The notes under the pieces were generated by a model. That model had not been told where the DNA came from. It was given only the letters and a program-made list of their open reading frames with translations, and did not search any database. Source: Microlunatus parietis (GTDB taxonomy: Bacteria; Actinomycetota; Actinomycetes; Propionibacteriales; Propionibacteriaceae). Taken from it: DNA of 64,000 bases. Shown one piece after another: positions 1 to 8,172 of this stretch; the first letter of the stretch is position 1, and each line of letters starts with the position of its first letter. A program made the translations under genes and the position numbers. The stretch covers positions 2,170,001 to 2,234,000 of the forward strand of contig NZ_JACCBU010000001.1 of the NCBI RefSeq assembly GCF_013407955.1. Direction: 5' to 3'.

Positions 1-1
1 G

Positions 2-439
2 GACCTGATCAAGGAGGCGCTCGCGGACGCCGTGGGCGTCGACACCCTGCCCACCCGGCGGCTCGGGGCGGTGACCGGTGAGACCATCTGGCTGCTCGCG
101 GCGGAGGTCGAGGATCTGGTGCTGGTCGAGACCGTCGCCAACCCGACTCGGGACCGCGGGCACTTCGAGCGCGGCCTGAAGATCGCCGGCGTCGGCCAGC
201 TCGTCGAGGTCTGGTGCGACGTGCCCGCCGAACTCGCCTGGGAACGCTATCTGACCCGCGCCCGGCACCCGGTACACCCGCAGGGCCCGGCGTCCGAGGC
301 CGGCTGGTGGGAGCTGGCCGACCAGATGGAGCCGCTGGGCCTGGGCCCGCTGATCCGGGTGGACACCTCGGCCCCGGTCTCCGTGACGGCGGTCGCCGGC
401 GAGGTTCGCGATGTCCTGCGGAACCCGTCCGCCGCCTGA
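2..439 (+). CDS. P-loop kinase/AAA-type ATPase, C-terminal part (5' end outside window)
   Basis: An open frame runs in from the left edge (it begins DLIKEALAD) and stops at 439, so the N-terminus and P-loop lie outside. The visible 145 residues resemble the C-terminal half of small kinases of the chloramphenicol-phosphotransferase/adenylylsulfate-kinase-like P-loop group: a 'KDLIKEALAD'-type segment after the nucleotide site, a strand LVLVETVANPTRDRGHFERGL, then VEVWCDVPAELAWERYLTR, the usual layout of the lid region with basic residues that contact phosphate. The substrate cannot be told from this part. A GTG at 32 is in frame but there is no reason to start there. The gene is followed by a long non-coding region. 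Confidence 0.6.
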   Translation, partial: DLIKEALADAVGVDTLPTRRLGAVTGETIWLLAAEVEDLVLVETVANPTRDRGHFERGLKIAGVGQLVEVWCDVPAELAWERYLTRARHPVHPQGPASEAGWWELADQMEPLGLGPLIRVDTSAPVSVTAVAGEVRDVLRNPSAA

Positions 440-600
440 CGCCGGCGGCGGGAAGGAGCGGCGCGATCGCCCGGCCCAGCGAACCCAGCGACGCCGCCTC
501 GATCGGGGCCGCGGCCTACGCGGTGCCGGACGGCGCGATCTTCGAGGCACCCGCACGGTAGCCCGGTCGGGGTCAGGGAAGCGGTCCTGCGGCACCGTCG

Positions 601-1810
601 GATGGGCTGACCGGGCCGATCGGCCAGTCGAACCCGGGCCGCGCCCTGGTCGAGTGCCTTCCCGCGGGAACCTCGGCGCTCCGTCATCACCGAGTGCTGG
701 CTCGGGCCGGGTAGCGGGGCTGGCCGGGTAACGGGGCCGACCCGGGTGCCGGAGGCGTTCCCGCGGGAACGCCCGGTAGGCCGACCGGCCCGATCGGCCA
801 GCCGAACCCGGGCCGCGCCCTCGTCGGGGTGCGTTCCCGCGGAAACCCTGGCGCTCCCTCGTCACCGAGTGCCGACCCGGGCCCGGTAGCAGGGCTGGCC
901 GGGGTGCCGGAGACGTTCCCGCGGGAACGCCCGGTGGACTGACCGGGCCAATCGGCCAGCCGAACCCGGGGCGCGCCCTCGTCGGGGTGCGTTCCCGCGG
1001 AAACCCTGGCGCTCCCTCGTCACCGAGTGCCGACCCGGGCCCGGTAGCAGGGCTGGCCGGGGTGCCGGAGACGTTCCCGCGGGAACGCCCGGTGGACTGA
1101 CCGGGCCGATCGGCCAGCCGAACCCGGGGCGCGCCTTGGTCGGGTGCGTTCCCGCGGAAACCCTGGCGCTCCGTCGTCACCGAGCGCTGGCCCGGGCCGG
1201 GTAGCGGGGGCCGGCCGGGTGCCGGAGACGTTCCCGCGGAAACCCTGACGCTCCGTCGTCACCGAGTGCCGGCCCGGGCCGGGTAACGGCGGGCTGGCCG
1301 GGGTGCCGGAGGCGTTCCCGCGGGAACGCCCGGTGGACTGACCGGCCCGATCGGCCAGCCGAACCCGGGCCGCGCCCTCGTCGGGTGCGTTCCCGCGGAA
1401 ACCCTGGCGCTCCGTCATCACCGAGTGCCGGCCCGGGCCCGGTAACGGGGCCGACCCGGGTGCCGGAGACGTTCCCGCGGGAACGCCCGGTGGGCCGACC
1501 GGCCCGATCGGCCAGTCGAACCCGGGCCGCGCTTAGTCCGGTGCGTTCCCGCGGGAACCCTGGCGCTCCCTCGTCACCGAGTGCCGGCCCGGGCCCGGTA
1601 ACGGGGCCGACCCGGGTGCCGGAGACGTTCCCGCGGGAACGCCCGGTGGGCCGACCGGCCCGATCGGCCAGTCGAACCCGGGCCGCGCTTAGTCCGGTGC
1701 GTTCCTGCGGGAACCCTGGCGCTCCGTCATCACCGAGTGCTGGCTCGGGCCGGGTAACGGAGCAGGCCGGGTGCCGGAGGCGTTCCCGCGGGAACGTCCC
1801 GACGGTCTGG
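601..1810. repeat. Tandem composite repeat array punctuated by TTCCCGCGGGAA palindromes
   Basis: Fifteen copies of the palindrome TTCCCGCGGGAA or a near variant (TTCCCGCGGAAA, TTCCTGCGGGAA) start at 659, 758, 834, 916, 992, 1074, 1149, 1231, 1315, 1390, 1472, 1546, 1628, 1702 and 1783. Spacing alternates about 75 and about 82 bp, so the unit is a roughly 157-bp composite of two half-units. Half A carries GGCCGATCGGCC and a CCGAACCCGGG block; half B carries CCTGGCGCTCC, CACCGAGTGC and a CCCGGGCC block. Between 1149 and 1315 two B halves lie head to tail without an A half, and the first interval (99 bp) holds a small internal duplication. Long open frames cross it on both strands but consist only of repeat translation. 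No gene is supported here. Confidence 0.9.
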
Positions 1811-2253
1811 GCCGAGTTCAGCCGAGTGGACTCTGGGGGCGCGATTCTTGACCGGAAGCTGCCCTTGCGCCGCTCAGCGAGGTCGGTTCCCGCACGGGCC
1901 GTCCGGCAGCGGCCGAGGCTGAGTCCACACCGCGACTCTCGGCGCCCCTTCTGGCCCACGAACCGCGCGTCGCCGGTCAGCATCCCCTTACCCGCGCGCC
2001 GCTTCGTGCTGGACTCGCCCGCCGCCACCAACACCATCGGACCTCTCACCGCGGGACACACGGCCGCGGTTGGTGTCAGCGGCAACCTCCGGCCTCCGCC
2101 CAGCCACCGGCCTCGGCGATACCCGTCGCCGAGCGGACTCCTTGACCGGCGAAGAACGCCCGAAGCGGGGTCATAGCGTCCGCTGGAAGTCACCGTGCCG
2201 AGCGGCCCGGTCGCCGGACGCCGCCTGGTCACCGGCAGGGTTAGCCTGACCGG
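1811..2253. other. Non-coding stretch between the repeat array and the VOC gene
   Basis: No convincing gene, RNA or promoter was seen. Open frames here lack a plausible start or ribosome site and give arginine/proline-rich shadow-like translations. Together with 440-600 and the repeat array this makes about 1.8 kb without a supported gene, unusual for this otherwise compact window. Confidence 0.5.
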
Positions 2254-2664
2254 ATGGGTCAGCCACTGCTGCGGCTGGTGGACGCGGTCACGGTGCCGGT
2301 GCCGGATCTCGATGCCGGCCTGGCCTGTTATGTCGACCGGTTGGGCCACGAACTGCTCTGGCGCAACGACGAGCTCGGCCAGGCGGGGTTGCGCTGCCCG
2401 GGCTCGGAGACGGAGCTCGTGCTGACCACCCGCCTGCCCTACGCGCCCAACTGGCTGGTCGATTCCGCCGACGCCGCGGCCGAGATGATCATCGCCGCCG
2501 GCGGCCGGATGATCAGCGAGCCGGCGGACATCCCGGTCGGCCGGGTGGCGGTGGTCGCGGACCCGTTCGGCAACGAGTTGATCTTGGTCGACCTGAGCAA
2601 GGGCCGCTACCGGACAGACGACACGGGACGAGTGACCGGCGTCGACTCCGGGGGTCAGGCGTAG
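2254..2664 (+). CDS. VOC (glyoxalase/bleomycin-resistance-like) family protein
   Basis: A single vicinal-oxygen-chelate domain of 136 residues. It shows the usual two beta-alpha-beta-beta-beta halves: the first strand [27 protein letters not shown], and the closing strands [22 protein letters not shown], where the DPFGNE motif carries the conserved C-terminal acidic residue that often binds metal. VOC proteins act as small-molecule lyases, dioxygenases or resistance binders, and the substrate cannot be read from sequence. The ATG at 2254 follows directly on a long non-coding stretch. The last 10 bases overlap the convergent mannose-1-phosphate guanylyltransferase gene. Confidence 0.8.
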   Translation: MGQPLLRLVDAVTVPVPDLDAGLACYVDRLGHELLWRNDELGQAGLRCPGSETELVLTTRLPYAPNWLVDSADAAAEMIIAAGGRMISEPADIPVGRVAVVADPFGNELILVDLSKGRYRTDDTGRVTGVDSGGQA

Positions 2665-3734
2665 TCAGGGCCGAGCCGCGCTGCGACCTCGGCGACGAGT
2701 TCCTTGACCCGGCCGGCCTCGGCGAGCGGGCAGACCAGGGTGATCTCCGGGGTCTGGACGACGACCGTGCCGGAGATGCCGACCATCGCGACCAGGCGGC
2801 CGTCACCGGACTTGTTGATCACCAGGTTGTCCTTGGACAGGTGCAGGACGCTGGGACCCTCGGTGGCGTTGCCGCTCTCGTCGCGCGGCAGCAGGTCGGC
2901 CAGAGCCGCGAAGCCACCGATGTCCTGCCAGTCGATCGGCAGCCCGACCGCGAGCACGTGGCCGGTGGCCCGGCCCTGCGACACCGGTTCCATGATCGCG
3001 TAGTCGACACTGATCTTGGTCAGCCGTGGATAGATGCCGGCCAACCGGTCCGGGTGCGCGGCCAGCTCGCGTACCTGCGCATGGGTGTCCGGCAGCAGCT
3101 GCCGAAGTTGATCAAGGAACGTCTCGGCCCGCCAGGCGAACATGCCCGAGTTCCACCAGTAGCGGCCGGACGCGAGATAGCCCTCCGCCGTCTCCCGGTC
3201 CGGCTTCTCCACGAAGGCCTCCACCCGGCAGACCCCGGACCGCCCGGCGACCTCGGCACCACGCTCCAGATAGCCGAGCCCGGTGTGCGGCGAGGTCGGC
3301 ACCACGCCGAACGTGACCAGGGCACCCGGGTCGCTCTCGGCCGCCGCGAATCCGTCCTGCAGCGCGTCCGCGAAGCGGGCGACGGGCGAGATCAGGTGAT
3401 CGGAACTGAGCACGGTCATCACCGCGTCCGGGTCCCGTTCGGCCAGCAGCGCGGCCGGCCAGGCGATCGCGTTCAGCGAGTCCCGCCCCTCCGGCTCGCC
3501 GAGCAGGTTGGCCGGGTCCAGTTCGGGCACGTCGGCGGCGACCAGATCCAGGTGCGCAGCGCCGGTGCAGACGAGGATCCGTTCGTCCGGCACCACCCCG
3601 GCGAGCCGCTCGTACGCCAGCCGCAGCGTGCTCTTGCCGTCCACCAGGGGCAGCAACTGTTTCGGCATCCCCTTGCGCGACAGCGGCCACAACCGCGTCC
3701 CGGACCCGCCGGCCATGATCACCGCGTAACGCAT
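2655..3734 (-). CDS. manC: Mannose-1-phosphate guanylyltransferase
   Basis: Cytoplasmic enzyme making GDP-mannose from mannose-1-phosphate and GTP, the mannosyl donor for actinobacterial glycolipids, glycans and protein mannosylation. The N-terminus has the nucleotidyltransferase signature [12 protein letters not shown] followed by [10 protein letters not shown] (residues about 9-28), and the middle contains FVEKPD and WNSGMFAWR, typical of the GMP subfamily. At 359 residues it is the short form, with only the transferase domain plus a left-handed-helix tail and no fused phosphomannose isomerase. The ATG at 3734 gives the canonical [10 protein letters not shown] start. It overlaps the VOC gene tail to tail and has no co-directional partner. 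Confidence 0.92.
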   Translation of the reverse strand: MRYAVIMAGGSGTRLWPLSRKGMPKQLLPLVDGKSTLRLAYERLAGVVPDERILVCTGAAHLDLVAADVPELDPANLLGEPEGRDSLNAIAWPAALLAERDPDAVMTVLSSDHLISPVARFADALQDGFAAAESDPGALVTFGVVPTSPHTGLGYLERGAEVAGRSGVCRVEAFVEKPDRETAEGYLASGRYWWNSGMFAWRAETFLDQLRQLLPDTHAQVRELAAHPDRLAGIYPRLTKISVDYAIMEPVSQGRATGHVLAVGLPIDWQDIGGFAALADLLPRDESGNATEGPSVLHLSKDNLVINKSGDGRLVAMVGISGTVVVQTPEITLVCPLAEAGRVKELVAEVAARLGPDYA

Positions 3735-3842
3735 CGGGACAGCCTAACCATCCCCCTCCGAGGCAGCCTCATGACAAAATTGCAGAACCACATTATGGGA
3801 CTGCTATTCACATATCGGGGCGCAGGGCCGATTTCTTGAAGG

Positions 3843-4220
3843 GTGACGAGGAAGTCGGAGGAGTTCGACGGAACCGCGGTGGACACCGCGAAGTGGAGCT
3901 ACCGGACCGACGCCCCGTGGCAGGCCTGGAGCGAGCAGCGGGCCGAGAACGCCGCGGTCGGCAGCGGCTGGCATTCCGCGTTCTGGGCCGCGCAGGCAGG
4001 CGGCACCGGCCCCCGGACCGAGATCGACGGGTTCGAGATCGACTCGCACGTGCCGGGGATCTCGCACAACATCATCGGCTGGGATCAGGGCGTCCGGCTC
4101 AGCAGCGGTTTCCGGGATGACCTCGGCTTCGACACGTCGGCGGGCTGGCACGTCGACGGCGGCCAGCCCTACACGATCGGCATCGACCGGACCGGCTCCG
4201 GCCCGATCGCGTCGGTGTGA
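3843..4220 (+). pseudogene. Decayed GH16 glycoside hydrolase fragment
   Basis: A 125-residue frame reads like pieces of a GH16 beta-glucanase: EEFDGTAVDTAKWSYRTD (N-terminal strand), RAENAAV, then directly GSGWHSAFWAA and the catalytic signature EIDGFEID. Compared with the intact GH16 gene just downstream, about 45 residues between RAEN and GWHS are missing. There is no signal peptide, and the frame ends soon after the active-site strand, without the second half of the jelly roll. Around the signature, 32 nucleotides are identical to the downstream gene. It is best seen as the remnant of a duplicated GH16 gene; a GTG start at 3843 exists but expression is doubtful. Confidence 0.7.
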
Positions 4221-4277
4221 TCAAGCTTGTCCGCCAGTGATCATCTCCGCTCCGCGTACTCCCTGGAAGGCTTCCGC

Positions 4278-6863
4278 ATGATCAACAGCGCCCATCGGAC
4301 CATGATCATCCCCACCTTGATCATCACCGCGATGATCATGGTCACCACCCTGCTCGCCGTACCCGCGACCTCGGCGAAGGCCGAACCAGGGTCAGTGCCG
4401 GCGCCGCTGCCGGGCTACACGCTCGCCTGGGCCGACGAGTTCGACGGCACCGCCCTGAAGACCGACGACTGGTACTACCGGGAGAGCGAGAAGGCGATCT
4501 GCTCCAACTCGCCCGACAACGTCTCGGTGTCCGGCGGCTCGCTCAAGATCGCGTTGAAGCGGGAGGACCGCAACGGGATGCCGTACACCTGTGGCGGCGT
4601 GATCAGCAAGCGCTGGTTCGGGTACGGCTACTACGAGACCCGGGCCGAGCTGTGGGGTGAGCAGGGCTTCCACTCCGCGCTCTGGACCACCGGCCTGTCC
4701 GACGCGATGCCGGACACCCCCGACTACAAGGGCCCGAACAACCGGGTGAACGAGATCGACGGGTTCGAGATCGACTCGCACGCGCCGACCCGGATCCAGC
4801 ACCACTCGCACTGGTTCACGCCCGCCCATGTCGGCAACCAGGGCGGCATCTACGAGGGCCCGGACAGCTCCGACGGCTATCACACGTACGGCTTCGAGTG
4901 GCTGCCGCACGAGATCCGCTTCTACGTCGACGGCGTGCTGGCCCGGTCCCAGGCCTACGCCGGGCCGCACGGGCTGCAGAGCATCTGGCTGACCACGCTC
5001 GGCTACACCGCTCCGGTGGACGAGTCCGACCTGCCGGGCGTCACCAGCTGGGACTATTTCCGCTACTTCGCCCCGACCGACGACGGCGACCGCTCGACCC
5101 CGGACAGCGTGATCGTCGACAACGGCGGGCCCGGCTACGCCGAAACCGGTGGTTGGACGGGCACCGGCGAGGCGTTCGGCTTCCAGGACCGGGAGACCCG
5201 GCGGGCCACCGCTCCGGGCGCGACCGCGGCCTGGACGCCGAAGCTGCGCGCGGCCGGTTCCTACGAGGTGTCGGTGTGGAATCCGAGCTTCCTCAAGACC
5301 GGCCACACCGCGGCGCGCTACACGATCGAGCACGCCGGCGGCCGGACCGAGGTCGTGCTGAACCAGGTCACGGCGGGTCAGCGCTGGGTCAGTCTCGGCG
5401 CCTACACGTTCACGCCGGGCGCCGGGCACGGCGTCACGGTCGCCGGTGACCCGGCCGGCCAGGGCACGCTCCGGGCCGACGCGGTCCGGTTCACCCCGAC
5501 CGTGGTCGTCGACGACGGCGGGCCCGGCTACACCGAGACTGGCAGCTGGGCCGGCTCGGCGACGCTGAAGGGGTGGCACGGCACCGGCACCCGGTACGCC
5601 AGCGCCTCCAGCTCGACGGCCCGGTGGACCCCGGAACTGCCCGCGGCCGGCCGGTACGCCGTCTACGCCTGGACGCCCCGCCACGCCGAGAACGCGACCG
5701 GCGCCCGGTTCACCGTCAACCATGCCGGCGGCCGCGCGGTGGTGGCGTCCGACGGCGTCGCCGACCGCTGGACCAGCCTCGGCACGTACGCGTTCGCGGC
5801 CGGCACCGCCGGCTGGGTCGAGCTCGGCAAGGACACCGGGGTCACCGGCCTGCTCCGCGCCGACGCGGTGAAGTTCGTCCCGGTCCCGGACGGCACCGTC
5901 CGCCCGCCGACCCGGGTCCGTGGAACGGTCGCGAGCACGCCGGCGACCGGCGACGCGGCGGTGACCTGGACCTGGCGGGAGAGCGCCGGGCCGAAGCCGG
6001 CCGGCTATCACGTCTACCTGGACGGGCAGCGCGTCACCTGGCAGCCGGTCCGGCGGGAGGAGTTCCGGATGGACGGGTTCCGGCCCGGCCAGCGGCACCG
6101 GCTGACCGTGACCGCGGTCGACGCCGCCGGCCGTGAGTCGGCCCCCGCGACGGCGGCGATGGTCCGGACACCCGCCGACACGACCGCACCGGCGGCACCG
6201 ATCGGGCTGACCGGTGAGGCCGCGAACGAGGCGGCCGTCCTCTACTGGACGCAGAACACGGAGGTGGACCTGCTCGGCTACCACATCTACGCCGACGGCC
6301 GGCGGGTCACCGACAAGCCGGTCGGCCATCCGGCCGATCCCGACTTCACCCGGCTCGGCTTCAAGATCGACAAGCTCGCCAACGATGTCGATCATCTGCT
6401 GGAGGTCCGCGCCGTCGACCTCTCCGGCCATGAGTCGGCCGCGGCCACGATCAGCGTGCGGCCGCTGCCGATGACGATCATCGGCGTGACCGACGAGGGC
6501 TACACCGAGCAGGGCACCTGGACGGCGTCCAGCATCGCCGGCTGGCTCCGCTCGAAGACCCGGACCTCGAACGTCGCGACCGCCACCGCGGAGTGGCGGC
6601 CGACGCTGGCGGCCGGCACCTACGAGGTGTACGCCTGGGTGCCGCGGGTCGCCGGCAACAGCACGACGGCCGCCCGGTTCACCGTCACGCACGCCGACGG
6701 CACGACCGCGCTGGAGTTCGACCAGACGGCCGGCAGCGGCGGCTGGGAGCGCCTCGGTCGGTTCGACTTCGCGGCCGGCTCGGACGGGTTCGTCAGCGTC
6801 GCCAACGCGGCCGGCCGGAGCTACCTGCGCACCAACACCGTGAAGTTCGTCCCGGCCGGATGA
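4278..6863 (+). CDS. Secreted multidomain GH16 glycoside hydrolase
   Basis: Extracellular beta-glucan or galactan hydrolase of 861 residues. Order: signal peptide (about 1-34, ending TSAKA), GH16 jelly roll (about 40-270) with EIDGFEID giving nucleophile E159, assisting D161 and acid/base E164, golvesin C-terminal-like beta-sandwich (about 278-404), a second copy (about 409-536), two fibronectin type III domains (about 541-732) and a third golvesin-like domain (about 734-861). The accessory modules probably bind polysaccharide or the cell surface. The ATG at 4278 is preferred to an upstream TTG (4227) because GGAAGG lies about 8 nt before it and a normal signal peptide results. The exact substrate (laminarin, lichenan, agar-like) cannot be told. 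Confidence 0.9.
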   Translation: MINSAHRTMIIPTLIITAMIMVTTLLAVPATSAKAEPGSVPAPLPGYTLAWADEFDGTALKTDDWYYRESEKAICSNSPDNVSVSGGSLKIALKREDRNGMPYTCGGVISKRWFGYGYYETRAELWGEQGFHSALWTTGLSDAMPDTPDYKGPNNRVNEIDGFEIDSHAPTRIQHHSHWFTPAHVGNQGGIYEGPDSSDGYHTYGFEWLPHEIRFYVDGVLARSQAYAGPHGLQSIWLTTLGYTAPVDESDLPGVTSWDYFRYFAPTDDGDRSTPDSVIVDNGGPGYAETGGWTGTGEAFGFQDRETRRATAPGATAAWTPKLRAAGSYEVSVWNPSFLKTGHTAARYTIEHAGGRTEVVLNQVTAGQRWVSLGAYTFTPGAGHGVTVAGDPAGQGTLRADAVRFTPTVVVDDGGPGYTETGSWAGSATLKGWHGTGTRYASASSSTARWTPELPAAGRYAVYAWTPRHAENATGARFTVNHAGGRAVVASDGVADRWTSLGTYAFAAGTAGWVELGKDTGVTGLLRADAVKFVPVPDGTVRPPTRVRGTVASTPATGDAAVTWTWRESAGPKPAGYHVYLDGQRVTWQPVRREEFRMDGFRPGQRHRLTVTAVDAAGRESAPATAAMVRTPADTTAPAAPIGLTGEAANEAAVLYWTQNTEVDLLGYHIYADGRRVTDKPVGHPADPDFTRLGFKIDKLANDVDHLLEVRAVDLSGHESAAATISVRPLPMTIIGVTDEGYTEQGTWTASSIAGWLRSKTRTSNVATATAEWRPTLAAGTYEVYAWVPRVAGNSTTAARFTVTHADGTTALEFDQTAGSGGWERLGRFDFAAGSDGFVSVANAAGRSYLRTNTVKFVPAG

Positions 6864-6875
6864 TCATGGACGGGC

Positions 6876-7094
6876 TCAGCGCGCGTCCGGACGCTCCCGG
6901 ACCTGGTCGTACCACTGCGCACCAGCGGTCGGAAGACCGAGCCAGACCCGCCGCCCGTTGGCGCCGCGCCGCGCGACCCACCGGCGCGGCGGGGTCGTCT
7001 CCTTGGCCTCGTCGAGGCTGGCGTAGCTGCCCAGGTCGGTGCCGGAGGGCGTGTCGGTGTCGTCGCTGGTCCGCTCGTACAGATGAAACCTCAT
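6876..7094 (-). CDS. Small hypothetical protein
   Basis: A 72-residue protein starting MRFHLYERTSDDTDTPSG, with a central SYASLDEAKETTPPRRWVARR and ending with WLGLPTAGAQWYDQVRERP. It looks like a small soluble protein with a strand-turn-helix pattern rather than a shadow frame, since it contains aromatic residues and balanced charge. I do not recognise the family. The frame remains open further upstream, but residues before the ATG at 7094 are a low-complexity Arg/Pro/Ser stretch, so this ATG was chosen. It lies tail to tail with the GH16 gene and 55 bases past the stop of iolG, so it has no clear operon partner. Confidence 0.5.
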   Translation of the reverse strand: MRFHLYERTSDDTDTPSGTDLGSYASLDEAKETTPPRRWVARRGANGRRVWLGLPTAGAQWYDQVRERPDAR

Positions 7095-7149
7095 CTCTGA
7101 ACCGTACGGCTTCCGGACCGAAACGGCACCACGCGAGCGGCGACCGTGG

Positions 7150-8172
7150 TCACGGGCGGGCCTGCAGCGAGACCTGGACCCGCTCTCCGGTCCGTACGGC
7201 AGCGACGCCGGCCTCGCACACGGCCGCGGCCGCATACCCGTCCCAGGTGCCCGGTCCGTCGATCCTGCCGGCCCGCGCGGCGTCGACGAACCGCTGCAGT
7301 TCCGTGGTGTACGCGGTGGCGAACCGCTCGATGAACGTCGGTGCGATCGCCTCCGACCGCTGCACGCCCGCGGTGCCCGGCCCGGTGGTGATCATGCCCC
7401 GGTCCAGGCCGATCAGCGCGCTGCCGGCGGAACCGACCAGCTCGGTCCGGACCTGGTAGCCGGCACCGGACCGGGCGAAGATCTCCACCGTCGCGACCCG
7501 GCCGCCCTCGGTGGTCAGCAGGACCAGCATCGGGTCCGACTGGCCGTCCGGGGTGCCGGGCGTCGGGGCCGGCTTGATCACCTGGACGGCGGTGATCTCC
7601 TCGCCGAGCAGGAACCGAACCACGTCGACCTCGTGCACCACCGAGTCGGTGATCATCATCGAGGAGTCGAACTCGGGCCGGGCCGCCGGATTGCGGTGGA
7701 CGCAGTGCAGCAGCAGCGGTTCGCCGATGTCGCCGGACATGATCAACTCGCGCAGCTGGACGTACTCGGTGTCGAACCGGCGCATGAAGCCGACCTGGAT
7801 CAGCGGCGACGGCAGCGCCGCCTCCTGCTGCACGATCCGGTACGCGGACTCGGCGTCGGTGGTCAGGGGCTTCTCGGCGAGCACCGGGATCCCGCGGTCG
7901 AGGCAGGCCGCGACCTGCTCGGCATGGAACCGGCCCGGGCTGGCGATCACCACCGCGTCCACGTCCTCGGCCGCGATCGCGGCCAGCGGGTCGGGCTCGA
8001 CCCGGGCCCCGGGAATCTGCCCGGCGATCTTCTCGGCCTGCTCGGCCCGGGCGTCGTTGATCACCGTCACCCGGGCACCACGGACGACCCGGCTCAGCCG
8101 GTCGGCGTGGAAGGCGCCCATCATGCCGACGCCGAGCACGGCGAGCCTGAGATCCCCTTGCTGGTCAGGCAT
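7150..8172 (-). CDS. iolG: Gfo/Idh/MocA oxidoreductase, probable inositol 2-dehydrogenase
   Basis: NAD(P)-dependent dehydrogenase of 340 residues. The Rossmann start LAVLGVGMMGAFHADRL, the VVIASPGRFHAEQ strand and the AEKPLTT motif (catalytic lysine) mark the Gfo/Idh/MocA family; VGFMRRFD and SVVHEVDVVRFLLG are the active-site segments typical of inositol dehydrogenases. Oxidation of myo-inositol (or scyllo-inositol) to inosose is the expected role because the gene is last in an iolC-D-E-G operon. The ATG at 8172 overlaps the end of the preceding isomerase/dehydratase gene by 8 nt, implying translational coupling; a longer upstream frame was rejected because it lies inside that gene. Confidence 0.85.
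   Translation of the reverse strand: MPDQQGDLRLAVLGVGMMGAFHADRLSRVVRGARVTVINDARAEQAEKIAGQIPGARVEPDPLAAIAAEDVDAVVIASPGRFHAEQVAACLDRGIPVLAEKPLTTDAESAYRIVQQEAALPSPLIQVGFMRRFDTEYVQLRELIMSGDIGEPLLLHCVHRNPAARPEFDSSMMITDSVVHEVDVVRFLLGEEITAVQVIKPAPTPGTPDGQSDPMLVLLTTEGGRVATVEIFARSGAGYQVRTELVGSAGSALIGLDRGMITTGPGTAGVQRSEAIAPTFIERFATAYTTELQRFVDAARAGRIDGPGTWDGYAAAAVCEAGVAAVRTGERVQVSLQARP

Noticed and set aside
601..1810. CRISPR array or integron attC array
   Set aside because: Both half-units are conserved between copies, so there are no unique spacers or cassettes, and no cas or integrase gene is present.
1385..2176. Plus-strand open frame with repeated RSRGNPGAPSSPSAGPG units
   Set aside because: The apparent protein repeats are simply the DNA repeats in translation. 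The frame exists because the array is GC-rich and stop-poor.
1177..2349. Long minus-strand open frame (390 codons) across the repeat array
   Set aside because: It is built from translated tandem repeats plus non-coding flank, resembles no protein, and runs under the start of the VOC gene.
4392..6692. 766-codon minus-strand frame opposite the GH16 gene
   Set aside because: Arg/Gly/Val-rich shadow of a high-GC gene. The plus strand encodes a complete multidomain enzyme.
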